Below are positions 1 to 8,004 of a DNA stretch of 64,000 nt, in pieces (positions within the stretch are counted from its first letter, which is position 1; each line of letters starts with the position of its first letter). The notes under the pieces are model-generated. The model did no database searches. It saw only the letters and a program-made list of their open reading frames with translations, and was not told the origin of the DNA. This DNA comes from Phenylobacterium conjunctum (lineage in GTDB: Bacteria; Pseudomonadota; Alphaproteobacteria; Caulobacterales; Caulobacteraceae). The stretch is taken from the NCBI RefSeq assembly GCF_042679085.1, contig NZ_JBHTLQ010000004.1:62001-126000 (forward strand). The letters run 5' to 3'. The translations under genes and the position numbers were made by a program.

Positions 1-1155
1 ATTGTTTCCTATGCCCGTACGGGCCTGGCCAAGTCGCAGCGCGGCGGGTTCAACATGACCCCGACCGTCTCCATGGCCGCCCACGCCGTGAAGCACGCCG
101 TTGAGCGCGCCGGCGTCGACAAGGCCGCGGTCGAGGACTGCATCCTGGGCAACGTGGCGCACGGCGCGGGCAATCTGGGCCGTCAGGCCGCTCTGTTGGC
201 CGGCCTGCCGATCACCACCTCGGGCGTGACCGTCAACCGCTTCTGCTCCTCGGGCCTGCAGACCATCGCCACCGCGGCCAACTATGTCCGCAATGACGGC
301 GCCGACGTGGTCGTGGCCGGAGGCGTGGAATCCCTGTCCTTCCCGGGCGGCGGCGGCTCCATGCAGAACAACGACCCGAAGCTCGCCCAGCAGTATCCGG
401 CGATCTTCATGCCGATGATCGACACCGCCGACATCGTCGCCGAGCGCTACAAGATCAGCCGCGAATACCAGGACGAGTTCTCGCTGGAATCGCAGCGCCG
501 GATGGCCGCGGCCCAGCAAGCCAACAAGTTCGCCGACGAGATCGTGCCGATGGCCACCAAGATGAAGGTGGTCAACAAGGAGACGAAGGAAGAGTCGATC
601 GTCGACTACGTGGTGAACCGCGACGAGTGCAACCGTCCCGACACCACCCTGGAAGGCCTGGCCAAGCTCGCCCCCGTCCGCGGTGAAGGCAAGTTCATCA
701 CCGCAGGCAACGCCTCCCAGCTGTCCGACGGCGCCGCCGCCGTGGTGGTCATGGAAGCCAAGGCCGCCGAGAAGGCCGGCCTGTCCCCGCTCGGCGCGTT
801 CCGCGGCTGGGCCGTGGCCGGCTGCGAGCCTGACGAAATGGGCATCGGCCCGGTCTTCGCCGTGCCGCGTCTGCTGGAGCGTCATGGCCTGAAGGTCGAC
901 GACATCGACCTGTGGGAACTGAACGAGGCCTTCGCCTCGCAGTGCCTCTATTCCCGCGACAAGCTGGGCATCGACCCGGCCAAGTACAACGTCAACGGCG
1001 GCTCCATCGCCATCGGCCACCCCTATGGCATGACCGGTGCCCGCCTGACCGGCCACATCCTGCAGGAAGGCAAGCGCCGCGGCGCCAAGTGGGGCGTGGT
1101 GACCATGTGCATCGGCGGCGGCATGGGCGCGGCCGGCCTGATCGAGATCTTCTGA
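1..1155 (+). CDS. Acetyl-CoA C-acyltransferase (thiolase), 5'-truncated by window edge
   Basis: Thiolase-family enzyme that cleaves 3-ketoacyl-CoA (or condenses acetyl-CoA), probably in fatty acid beta-oxidation. The reading frame is open from base 1, so the first residues lie outside the window; the ATG at 55 is internal, because the upstream residues (IVSYARTGLAKSQRGGF) match the usual thiolase N-terminus. Visible family motifs are the acyl-accepting cysteine in NRFCSSGLQT, the histidine in GGSIAIGHPYG, and the C-terminal cysteine in CIGGGMGAAG. It ends with IEIF and TGA at 1153-1155. The last bases of the gene are the seed of a tandem 94-bp duplication that follows. Substrate chain length cannot be read from the sequence. 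Confidence 0.95.
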   Translation: MVSYARTGLAKSQRGGFNMTPTVSMAAHAVKHAVERAGVDKAAVEDCILGNVAHGAGNLGRQAALLAGLPITTSGVTVNRFCSSGLQTIATAANYVRNDGADVVVAGGVESLSFPGGGGSMQNNDPKLAQQYPAIFMPMIDTADIVAERYKISREYQDEFSLESQRRMAAAQQANKFADEIVPMATKMKVVNKETKEESIVDYVVNRDECNRPDTTLEGLAKLAPVRGEGKFITAGNASQLSDGAAAVVVMEAKAAEKAGLSPLGAFRGWAVAGCEPDEMGIGPVFAVPRLLERHGLKVDDIDLWELNEAFASQCLYSRDKLGIDPAKYNVNGGSIAIGHPYGMTGARLTGHILQEGKRRGAKWGVVTMCIGGGMGAAGLIEIF

Positions 1156-1345
1156 TCAGGACGGACAACCGCGCCCATCGGCAAAGACTCGGCTGAAATC
1201 GCTCCCGCGATTTCAGCGGGGCGCGGCCGGCCTGATCGAGATCTTCTGATCAGGACGGACAACCGCGCCCATCGGCAAAGACTCGGCTGAAATCGCTCCC
1301 GCGATTTCAGCGGGGCGCGGCCGGCCTGATCGAGATCTTCTGATC
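1125..1345. repeat. 94-bp tandem repeat (about 2.35 copies) seeded in the thiolase 3' end
   Basis: The segment starting at 1125 recurs with exact 94-bp spacing: the CCTGATCGAG block begins at 1137, 1231 and 1325. The first copy covers the last codons and stop of the thiolase gene; the next copies are non-coding replicas of that end. Each full unit carries a perfect 11-bp hairpin, GCTGAAATCGC / GCGATTTCAGC with a TCCC loop, at 1192-1217 and 1286-1311. No mismatch is seen between copies, so the duplication is recent or actively homogenised. Each unit lacks a T-tract, so the hairpins are not classical terminators. Confidence 0.95.
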
Positions 1346-1376
1346 TCAGCAGGCAGACCTCTGATCTAACGCGAAC

Positions 1377-1403
1377 CCTCCGGTCCCCGTGGCCGGGGGT
1401 TTT
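1377..1403 (+). terminator. Rho-independent terminator after thiolase
   Basis: CCTCCGG (1377-1383) pairs with CCGGGGG (1393-1399) with one G-T wobble, and TTTT follows at 1400. It lies between the convergent thiolase and glycosidase genes, just past the 94-bp repeats, and would end thiolase transcription. Confidence 0.6.
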
Positions 1404-1409
1404 GCTTTG

Positions 1410-2636
1410 TCAGGGTCCCTCCGGATGGGTGCGGGCGACGTCGCCCAGCCAGCGGGCGCTGTCGCGGACCTGGCGGGCCTGGGTCGCGCGGTCGACGCCG
1501 ATCAGGCCGAAGGTCGGCCCGTAACCGTGCATCCACTCGAAATTGTCCAGGGCCGACCAGTGAAGGTAACCCCAGACCTCCGCCCCCTGCCCGCGGGCCT
1601 GGGCCAGGCCCTCCAGCGCCCTGCGGGTGTAGTCGACCCGCAAGGGATCATGGTCGGTGGCGATCCCGTTCTCTGTGACCAGGATGGGCTTGCCCGTGCG
1701 GGACCAGGCGCGGGTGACGGCGTGACCGAGCGCCTGGGGATAGACCTCCCAGCCCGTGAGCGTCAGGGCCTGGCCATCGGGCGGCGGCAGGCGGCCTTCC
1801 GGGCCAAACAGTTCGCGGGTGTAGGTCTGGACGCCGACGAAGTCGTCGGGGCCGGTGATGTCGAGCCAGCGGTCCTGGGTCTCGGCCTGGGCCCGCGCCA
1901 GATGCGCCTCGCCGCCCGGCTCGGCCTGCAGGTCCGGCAAGGCCAGGGTCAGTCCAACCGGCGCACGGACCTGGGCGCGGAGGGCCTGGACGGACAGGCT
2001 GTGCGCCCGCGCCAGCACCTCCGGCGCGCGGCCGCCATGGGTCAGGAAGGTCGAGAACCTGTCCGCCGCGATGCGCCGCCCCGCCGCCGCCCGCAGCTTC
2101 TCCAGCCGCCGAGCCCGCCGCGCATCGGGCAGGTCGTAGGCCAGGGTCGACAGGTTGATCTCGTTGAAGGTCATCCAGGCCCCGATGCGGTCGCCCAGCC
2201 GGGCGGCCACCCGCTCGGCATGGGCCGCGAACAGGTCGGCGGCCTCGGCCTCGTCCCAGCCGCCCGCCTGGGCCAGCCAGAGCGGCGAGGTGAAATGGTG
2301 CAGGGTGACCAGGGGAACCAGCCCGCGCTCCAGGCAGGCGTCGGCCATCCGGGCGTAGTGGTCCAGCGCCGCCTGGGAGACCTGGCCCCGCTCGGGCTCG
2401 ATCCGGGCCCATTCCACCGAGAAGCGGTAGGCGTTCAGGCCCAGGCCGGCCAACAGGCCGATGTCGTCAACATAGCGGTGATAGTGGTCCACGGCGTCGC
2501 CCGACGGCTCGCGGAAGCCGCCGCTGCGGTCGGGAAGGTTCTCGAGCAGCCAGATGTCATTGCCGACATTGCCGCCCTCGACCTGATGGGCGGCGGTGGA
2601 TGCGCCCCACAGGAAGCGGTTCAGGGGGGTGGTCAT
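1410..2636 (-). CDS. Glycoside hydrolase family 1 beta-glucosidase-like protein
   Basis: Retaining beta-glycosidase of the GH1 TIM-barrel family, predicted to hydrolyse beta-glucosides or similar sugars; it has no obvious signal peptide, so it is probably cytoplasmic. The N-terminal FLWGASTAAHQVEGG is the GH1 signature. The acid/base glutamate is in TFNEIN (E159) and the nucleophile in TENGIA (about residue 321). The active-site region WSALDNFEW is near the C-terminus. At 408 aa it is slightly shorter than the usual 440-470. The ATG at 2636 (MTTPLNRF) is preferred over an upstream in-frame start at 2690, because GH1 proteins begin close to the FLWG motif. It is divergent from secA. Confidence 0.9.
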   Translation of the reverse strand: MTTPLNRFLWGASTAAHQVEGGNVGNDIWLLENLPDRSGGFREPSGDAVDHYHRYVDDIGLLAGLGLNAYRFSVEWARIEPERGQVSQAALDHYARMADACLERGLVPLVTLHHFTSPLWLAQAGGWDEAEAADLFAAHAERVAARLGDRIGAWMTFNEINLSTLAYDLPDARRARRLEKLRAAAGRRIAADRFSTFLTHGGRAPEVLARAHSLSVQALRAQVRAPVGLTLALPDLQAEPGGEAHLARAQAETQDRWLDITGPDDFVGVQTYTRELFGPEGRLPPPDGQALTLTGWEVYPQALGHAVTRAWSRTGKPILVTENGIATDHDPLRVDYTRRALEGLAQARGQGAEVWGYLHWSALDNFEWMHGYGPTFGLIGVDRATQARQVRDSARWLGDVARTHPEGP

Positions 2637-2793
2637 GGGCGCATCACATCCTTTGCGGCGCGGCGTCAGACGCGCCAGCCGCGTTGACACCGAAGGGACC
2701 GCTGCTTAAGTCAGCCTCGCCTAAAAAAGCGCGGAATCCGTGGTCAATCAGGGCGCTTCCGCCCTCCCCGCCCGCATCAACCGGACCTTTCCC

Positions 2794-5550
2794 TTGAGCA
2801 TCTTCCAACGGTTCTTCGGCTCCTCCAACGACCGCAAGGTCAAGAGCATGTCGGCGCGGGTCGCCAAGATCAACGCTCTGGAGCCCCAGATCCAGGCCCT
2901 CTCCGACGAGCAACTGAAGGCCAAGACCCAGGAGTTCAAGGACCGGCTGGCCCAGGGCGCGACCCTGGACCAGATCCTGGAGGAAGCCTTCGCCGTGGTG
3001 CGCGAGGCCGCGCGCCGGGTGCTGGGCCAGCGTCACTACGACGTCCAGCTGGTGGGCGGCATGGTCCTGCACCAGGGCGGCATCGCCGAGATGCGGACGG
3101 GTGAAGGCAAGACCCTGGTCGCCACCGCGCCGACCTATCTGAACGCGCTCGCCGGCAAGGGCGTCCACGTCATCACCGTCAACGACTACCTGGCCCAGCG
3201 CGACGGCGACTGGATGGGTCAGGTCTACCAGTTCCTGGGCCTGACCACCGGCACCATCGTCCACGGCCTGTCCCAGGGCCAGCGCAAGGCGGCCTACCAG
3301 GCCGACATCACCTACGGGACGAACAACGAGTTCGGCTTCGACTACCTGCGTGACAACCTGGTCTATGACCCCGAGGAAATGGTCCAGCGCGGGCACAACT
3401 TCGTCATCGTCGACGAAGTGGACTCGATCCTGATCGATGAGGCGCGCACGCCTCTGATCATCTCCGGCCCCACCGAGGACCGCAGCGAGTTCTATAAGAC
3501 CATCGACCTTCTGGTGAAGGAGATGATCAAGGACCCGGCCACCTTCGACCACGACGAGAAGCAGCGGCAGGTGATCCTGACCGAGGAGGGCTCCGAGCGG
3601 ATCGAGGAGATCCTGGCCGAGGCCGGGCACCTGGCCGAGGACACGACCGGCCTGTACGACGCGGCCAACGTCTCGGTGGTGCACCACGTGAACCAGGCCC
3701 TGCGGGCCAACGTGCTCTACACCCGCGACAAGGACTACATCGTCCGCGCCGGCGAAGTGGTGCTGATCGACGAATTCACCGGCCGCATGATGCAGGGCCG
3801 CCGCCTGTCCGAGGGCCTGCACCAGGCCATCGAGGCCAAGGAAGGCACCCACATCCAGCCCGAGAACCAGACCCTGGCCTCGGTCACCATCCAGAACTAT
3901 TTCCGCCTCTATCAGAAGCTGTCCGGCATGACCGGCACGGCCGCCACCGAGGCCCAGGAATTCGCTGACATCTACAAGATGGAAGTCGTCGAGATTCCCA
4001 CCAACCGCCCGGTGGCCCGGATCGACGACGACGACGAGGTCTATCGCACCGAGCGCGAGAAGAACGAGGCGATCCTGAAGCAGATCGAGGACTGCTACGT
4101 CCGCGGCCAGCCCGTGCTGGTCGGCACGGTCTCGATCGAGAAGTCCGAAGTGCTGTCGACCCTGCTCGACAAGCACAAGTACGAGCTGGACGGTAAGACC
4201 AAGACCGGCATCCCGCACAATGTGCTGAACGCCCGCTATCACGAGCAGGAAGCCCTGATCGTGGCCGACGCCGGCGTCCCCGGCGCGGTGACCATCGCCA
4301 CCAACATGGCCGGCCGCGGCACCGACATCCAGCTGGGCGGCAACATCGACATGAAGCTGGCCAAGTGGCGCGACGAGCAGCGCGGCCTGGGCCTTGAGGC
4401 GACCCCCGAGCAGGCCGCCGCCCAGCGCCAGCTGATCGAAGCCGAGATCAAGGACCTGAAGGAAAAGGCGCTGGCCGCCGGCGGCCTCTATGTGCTGGGC
4501 ACCGAGCGCCACGAAAGCCGCCGCATCGACAACCAGTTGCGCGGCCGGACGGGCCGCCAGGGCGACCCCGGCCGGTCCAAGTTCTTCCTGTCCTGCGAGG
4601 ACGACCTGCTGCGCATCTTCGCCGGCGACCGGCTGGACTCGATTATGCGCACCTTCGGCGTCCAGGAAGGCGAGGCGATCACCCACAAGTGGCTGAACAA
4701 CGCCATCGCCACGGCCCAGAAGCGCGTCGAGCAGCGGAACTACGAGATCCGCAAGAACCTGCTCAAGTATGACGACGTGGTGAACGACCAGCGCAAGGCC
4801 GTGTTCGAGCAGCGCGCCGAGTTCATGAACGCCGCCGACCTGTCCGACGTCATCAACGAGATGCGCCAGGACACCGTCGAGGACCTGGTCACGCGCCACC
4901 TGCCGCCCAAGGCCTATGCTGAACAGTGGGATGTCGAGGGCCTGGACCTGCACGTGCAGTCGATGCTGGGCCTGCAACTGCCCATCGCCGAGTGGGCCGC
5001 CGAGGAAGGGATCGCCAACGAGGAGATCCAGGAGCGCATCCAGAAGGCCGCCGACGCCCGCGCCGCCGAGCGCGAGCAGGTGGTCAGCCCGGACCAGATG
5101 CGCAGCGTCGAAAAGAACTTCCTGCTGCAGATGATCGACATGCAGTGGCGCGAGCACCTGATGCATCTCGACCACCTGCGTAACGTCATCGGCCTGCGCG
5201 GCTACGGCCAGCGTGACCCGCTGAACGAATACAAGACCGAGGCCTTCTCCCTGTTCGAGAAGCTGCTGGTCGACCTGCGCCAGAACGTGACCCGCTGGCT
5301 GATGACGGTGGAGTTCACCTTCGCCGAGCCTGAACCGCAGCGCGGCGCCTTCACCGAGGTGCACATGGACCCGTTGAGCGGCGAAAACGCCGCCCAGATG
5401 GGGGCCCTGCCCGAAGGCTTGTCGCCGGAACAACGCCAGGCCCTGCCGATTTCCGCCCTGCCCCAGGGCTGGGAAGACACCGGCCGCAACGCCGCCTGCC
5501 CCTGCGGGTCGGGCAAGAAGTTCAAGCACTGCCACGGCGCGCTGGTCTAG
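2794..5550 (+). CDS. secA: Preprotein translocase ATPase SecA
   Basis: Motor ATPase that drives preproteins through SecYEG at the inner membrane. Walker A (MRTGEGKT) falls near residue 102, and the DEAD-like box is in VDEVDSILIDEARTP. The C-terminus carries the zinc-binding SecB/ribosome-contact tail with CPCGSGKKFKHCHG. The start is ambiguous. The frame is open to a GTG at 2740 (936 aa), but a TTG at 2794 gives LSIFQRFFGSSNDRKVK, which matches the normal SecA N-terminus and puts Walker A at the E. coli position, so 2794 (918 aa) is preferred. Neither candidate has a strong Shine-Dalgarno. A methyltransferase gene abuts its stop codon. Confidence 0.97.
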   Translation: MSIFQRFFGSSNDRKVKSMSARVAKINALEPQIQALSDEQLKAKTQEFKDRLAQGATLDQILEEAFAVVREAARRVLGQRHYDVQLVGGMVLHQGGIAEMRTGEGKTLVATAPTYLNALAGKGVHVITVNDYLAQRDGDWMGQVYQFLGLTTGTIVHGLSQGQRKAAYQADITYGTNNEFGFDYLRDNLVYDPEEMVQRGHNFVIVDEVDSILIDEARTPLIISGPTEDRSEFYKTIDLLVKEMIKDPATFDHDEKQRQVILTEEGSERIEEILAEAGHLAEDTTGLYDAANVSVVHHVNQALRANVLYTRDKDYIVRAGEVVLIDEFTGRMMQGRRLSEGLHQAIEAKEGTHIQPENQTLASVTIQNYFRLYQKLSGMTGTAATEAQEFADIYKMEVVEIPTNRPVARIDDDDEVYRTEREKNEAILKQIEDCYVRGQPVLVGTVSIEKSEVLSTLLDKHKYELDGKTKTGIPHNVLNARYHEQEALIVADAGVPGAVTIATNMAGRGTDIQLGGNIDMKLAKWRDEQRGLGLEATPEQAAAQRQLIEAEIKDLKEKALAAGGLYVLGTERHESRRIDNQLRGRTGRQGDPGRSKFFLSCEDDLLRIFAGDRLDSIMRTFGVQEGEAITHKWLNNAIATAQKRVEQRNYEIRKNLLKYDDVVNDQRKAVFEQRAEFMNAADLSDVINEMRQDTVEDLVTRHLPPKAYAEQWDVEGLDLHVQSMLGLQLPIAEWAAEEGIANEEIQERIQKAADARAAEREQVVSPDQMRSVEKNFLLQMIDMQWREHLMHLDHLRNVIGLRGYGQRDPLNEYKTEAFSLFEKLLVDLRQNVTRWLMTVEFTFAEPEPQRGAFTEVHMDPLSGENAAQMGALPEGLSPEQRQALPISALPQGWEDTGRNAACPCGSGKKFKHCHGALV

Positions 5551-6372
5551 ATGACCGCCTACCACCTGGAGGTCGAGGGGCGCTGTCCTGTCTGCGAACA
5601 GGACGCCACCTTCATCTCCAGGGACCCGTGGCTGAGGGACCATTTCCTCTGCCAAAGCTGCGGCTCACAGCCCCGGGAGCGGGCGCTGATGCGCATCCTG
5701 GCCCAGATCGCCCCCAACTGGCGCGAACTGGCCATCCATGAAAGCTCGCCCTGCACGGCCGCGAGCCATCGGCTGGCCTCGCAAGCGCCGGGCTATGTGG
5801 CCAGCCAGTACGCCGAGGGCTACGAACTGGGGTCCATGCACCCGGAGTTCGGCCAGCGGGTGGAGGACCTGGAGCGGCAGACCTTCGAGGACGCGCGGTT
5901 CGATATCGTGGTCACCCAGGATGTGTTCGAGCACATCTTCGCCCCCGACCGGGCCATCGAGGAGATCGCCCGCACCCTGAAGCCGGGCGGCTTCCATATC
6001 TGCACCGTGCCGATCATGAACAAGGCGGAGCCCTCTGTGCGACGGGCGCGCCGGCGCAAGGACGGCGCGGTGGAGCACCTGTTGCCCGAGGTCTATCACG
6101 GCAATCCGGTCGATCCCCGCGGAGCTCTGGTGACCGTCGACTGGGGCTATGACATCGCCGACTATCTCGACCGCCACAGCGGGCTCAGCACCACGATCTG
6201 GACGCTTGAGGACATGAGTCAGGGCATCTCGGCGGAGTACATCGAGGTGCTGGTGAGCCGAAAGCCCAAGGCCGGCGAGCTGGAGCCTGACGGACTACCC
6301 CAGACCGACTGGCGCCGCCGGCTCAAGGCCTGGCGGCGAAAGACGGCGGCGCGGCTCAGCCCGCGTCGCTGA
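5551..6372 (+). CDS. Class I SAM-dependent methyltransferase with N-terminal zinc-ribbon-like motif
   Basis: 273-aa protein. Its first 50 residues contain two CxxC pairs (CPVCEQD... and CQSCGSQ) like a small zinc ribbon. A Methyltransf_11-type fold follows, with the acidic motif DIVVTQDVFEHIF and the post-motif LKPGGFHICTVP. The ATG immediately follows the secA stop with no gap, so it is probably translationally coupled and co-transcribed. The C-terminal 30 residues are strongly basic (RRRLKAWRRKTAARLSPRR). The substrate is unknown; cysteine-rich N-termini of this kind occur in methyltransferases linked to sugar or lipid modification, but nothing here decides that. Confidence 0.8.
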   Translation: MTAYHLEVEGRCPVCEQDATFISRDPWLRDHFLCQSCGSQPRERALMRILAQIAPNWRELAIHESSPCTAASHRLASQAPGYVASQYAEGYELGSMHPEFGQRVEDLERQTFEDARFDIVVTQDVFEHIFAPDRAIEEIARTLKPGGFHICTVPIMNKAEPSVRRARRRKDGAVEHLLPEVYHGNPVDPRGALVTVDWGYDIADYLDRHSGLSTTIWTLEDMSQGISAEYIEVLVSRKPKAGELEPDGLPQTDWRRRLKAWRRKTAARLSPRR

Positions 6373-6703
6373 AGCGCGGATCCGTCAGCTCGGCGGTCGC
6401 AGCTTCCGAGGCCAGCCGCCAGCGATGCGATCCGGGCCCGAACGGCAATTCGAACAACCGCCCGCAGCCTAGGCCGCCCTCGGTGCTGCCGCGTTCAAAA
6501 GCCTCGATCAGGTCTTCCCGCAGGTCCTGAGGCGGGCGGCGGGCGTCGAAGCCGGCCCGGCGCGCCACGTCGGAAACCACCAGGTCGCGATGCGCCTCAC
6601 CCCCCAGGCTGCGCAGGGTCTGGGCGATCTCGAACAGCAGGGCCTCGTTCAGGGTGGGACGGCGACGACGCACGCGACGCGGAAAGACAACGACCTCGGA
6701 CAT
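6356..6703 (-). CDS. Small basic protein, paralogue of the protein at 22852-23187
   Basis: 115-aa protein of unknown function. The N-terminus is very basic (FPRRVRRRRP), followed by a helical segment and the block GGEAHRDLVVSDVA, then LREDLIEAFERG, then LPFGPGSHRWRL. The same order of blocks is seen in the gene at 22852, so the two are paralogues and the frame is real. The helical layout suggests a winged-helix-like DNA-binding fold, but this is inference. Its 3' end overlaps the methyltransferase gene by 17 bp in convergent orientation. Confidence 0.75.
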   Translation of the reverse strand: MSEVVVFPRRVRRRRPTLNEALLFEIAQTLRSLGGEAHRDLVVSDVARRAGFDARRPPQDLREDLIEAFERGSTEGGLGCGRLFELPFGPGSHRWRLASEAATAELTDPRFSDAG

Positions 6704-6895
6704 ACGCCCCCCAGCGCCTTAACCCTTGACCTCTCGCGAATCGCCACAAGGTTACTTTCCGTGCAACAAGGTCGCGCCTCAAACTGGGTCGTTTTAGAAG
6801 GTGTGGTTCGGCGCTGGGCGCGGGGCGCCTGTCGCGCGAACAGGGTCGCGCCGATCCGCCCGCGCGCCTAGACTTCCGGCGAGTATGGATAAGCC

Positions 6896-6902
6896 GAGGG
6901 GG
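6896..6902 (+). promoter_or_regulatory. Strong ribosome binding site fixing a TTG start
   Basis: GAGGGGG ends four bases before the TTG at 6907. A nearby ATG at 6885 is in another frame, so this site decides the start of the beta-lactamase-like gene. Confidence 0.6.
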
Positions 6903-6906
6903 CTTC

Positions 6907-8004
6907 TTGCCGCGCCGCCGCGCCAACCTGCCGCTGTCACGTCTCCTGCCGCGCCTGGCCGTGGCGGGCGGCCTGCTGTCGCTGGTCCTGCTGGTTCCCA
7001 CGGCCAAGACCGCCCCGGAACCCAAGGTCGACAGCCGGGTGATCCGCCAGGCGACCGGCGAACTGGCCGCCCCTGACCTCGCCGCGCGGATCCAGGTCCT
7101 GGGCAAGGGCTTCGACGGGCGGGTCGGCATCGCCGTGCGCGACCTCGATGAGGGCTGGAGCGTCAACTACGACGGCGACGGCGCCTTTCCCCAGCAGAGC
7201 GTGAGCAAGCTCTGGGTGGCCCTGGCGGTGCTCGACGCCGTGGACCGCGGCCGCCTGGCGCTTGAGGACTCTGTGGTGATCCGCAAGGCGGACCTCAGCG
7301 TCTTCCACCAGCCCATCCGCGCCAAGGTGGCGGCCACGGGGGCCTATGCCGCCTCGATCCGCCAGCTGCTGTCCGGGGCCATCAGCCAGAGCGACAACAC
7401 CGCCAACGACGTACTCCTGTCCACCGTCGGCGGGCGCAGCGTGGTCCAGGGCGTGGTGGACGGGCGCAAGCTGTCGGGCATCACCGCCAGCCCCAGTGAG
7501 CGCGACATGCAGACCGAGACCGCCGGGCTCGACTGGCGGCCGGAGTTCTCCTTCGAGCACAGCTTCTGGACCGAGCGGGACAAGCTGCCCCTGGAGTTCC
7601 GCCGGGCGTCCCTGGACGAGTACCTGTCCCATCCGCCGGACGCGGCCTCGCCTAACGGCATCGTCAGCGCCCTGGGTCGGCTGCATGACGGCAAGCTGCT
7701 GGGGGCCGACACCACCGGCCTGTTCCTGCAATTGCTGGCCGAGACTGAGACGGGACCTAGCCGCCTGAAGGCCGGCCTAGGTCGCGGCTGGACCCTGGCG
7801 CACAAGACCGGCACCGGTCAGGTGATGGGGCCGGTGGCCACCGGGTTCAATGATGTAGGGATCATGACCGCCCCGGACGGCCACGCCTATGCGGTCGCCG
7901 TCATGATCGCCCAGACCCGGACCAGCGTCCCGGCGCGCGAGGCCTTGATGGTCGAGGTGGCCCGGGCGGTGGTGGCCCACCACGACCGGGCCCACGGGCT
8001 CTAG
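6907..8004 (+). CDS. Class A beta-lactamase-like serine hydrolase
   Basis: 365-aa exported serine hydrolase of the penicillin-binding/class A beta-lactamase fold. The basic N-terminus and hydrophobic segment (residues 12-31) form a signal peptide or anchor. The catalytic motifs are present: SVSK (S98, K101), SDN (162-164) and KTG (300-302). The deacylation glutamate of true class A enzymes should lie near residue 198; a SERD sequence is there rather than the usual ExxLN, so activity on antibiotics is uncertain. The start is TTG, supported by an adjacent strong ribosome binding site. The gene is convergent with the chemoreceptor, sharing CTAG at the two stops. Confidence 0.85.
   Translation: MPRRRANLPLSRLLPRLAVAGGLLSLVLLVPTAKTAPEPKVDSRVIRQATGELAAPDLAARIQVLGKGFDGRVGIAVRDLDEGWSVNYDGDGAFPQQSVSKLWVALAVLDAVDRGRLALEDSVVIRKADLSVFHQPIRAKVAATGAYAASIRQLLSGAISQSDNTANDVLLSTVGGRSVVQGVVDGRKLSGITASPSERDMQTETAGLDWRPEFSFEHSFWTERDKLPLEFRRASLDEYLSHPPDAASPNGIVSALGRLHDGKLLGADTTGLFLQLLAETETGPSRLKAGLGRGWTLAHKTGTGQVMGPVATGFNDVGIMTAPDGHAYAVAVMIAQTRTSVPAREALMVEVARAVVAHHDRAHGL

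Noticed and set aside
1125..1345. Possible CRISPR or satellite array
   Set aside because: Units are contiguous, identical over their whole length and begin within a coding gene; no spacers, so a simple tandem duplication.
1389..2687. 432-aa plus-strand frame opposite the GH1 gene
   Set aside because: Antisense shadow; the GH1 catalytic motifs are on the minus strand.
2644..5655. 1003-aa minus-strand frame opposite secA
   Set aside because: Antisense shadow of a GC-rich gene; product is low-complexity Gly/Ala/Val/Leu/His with no domain.
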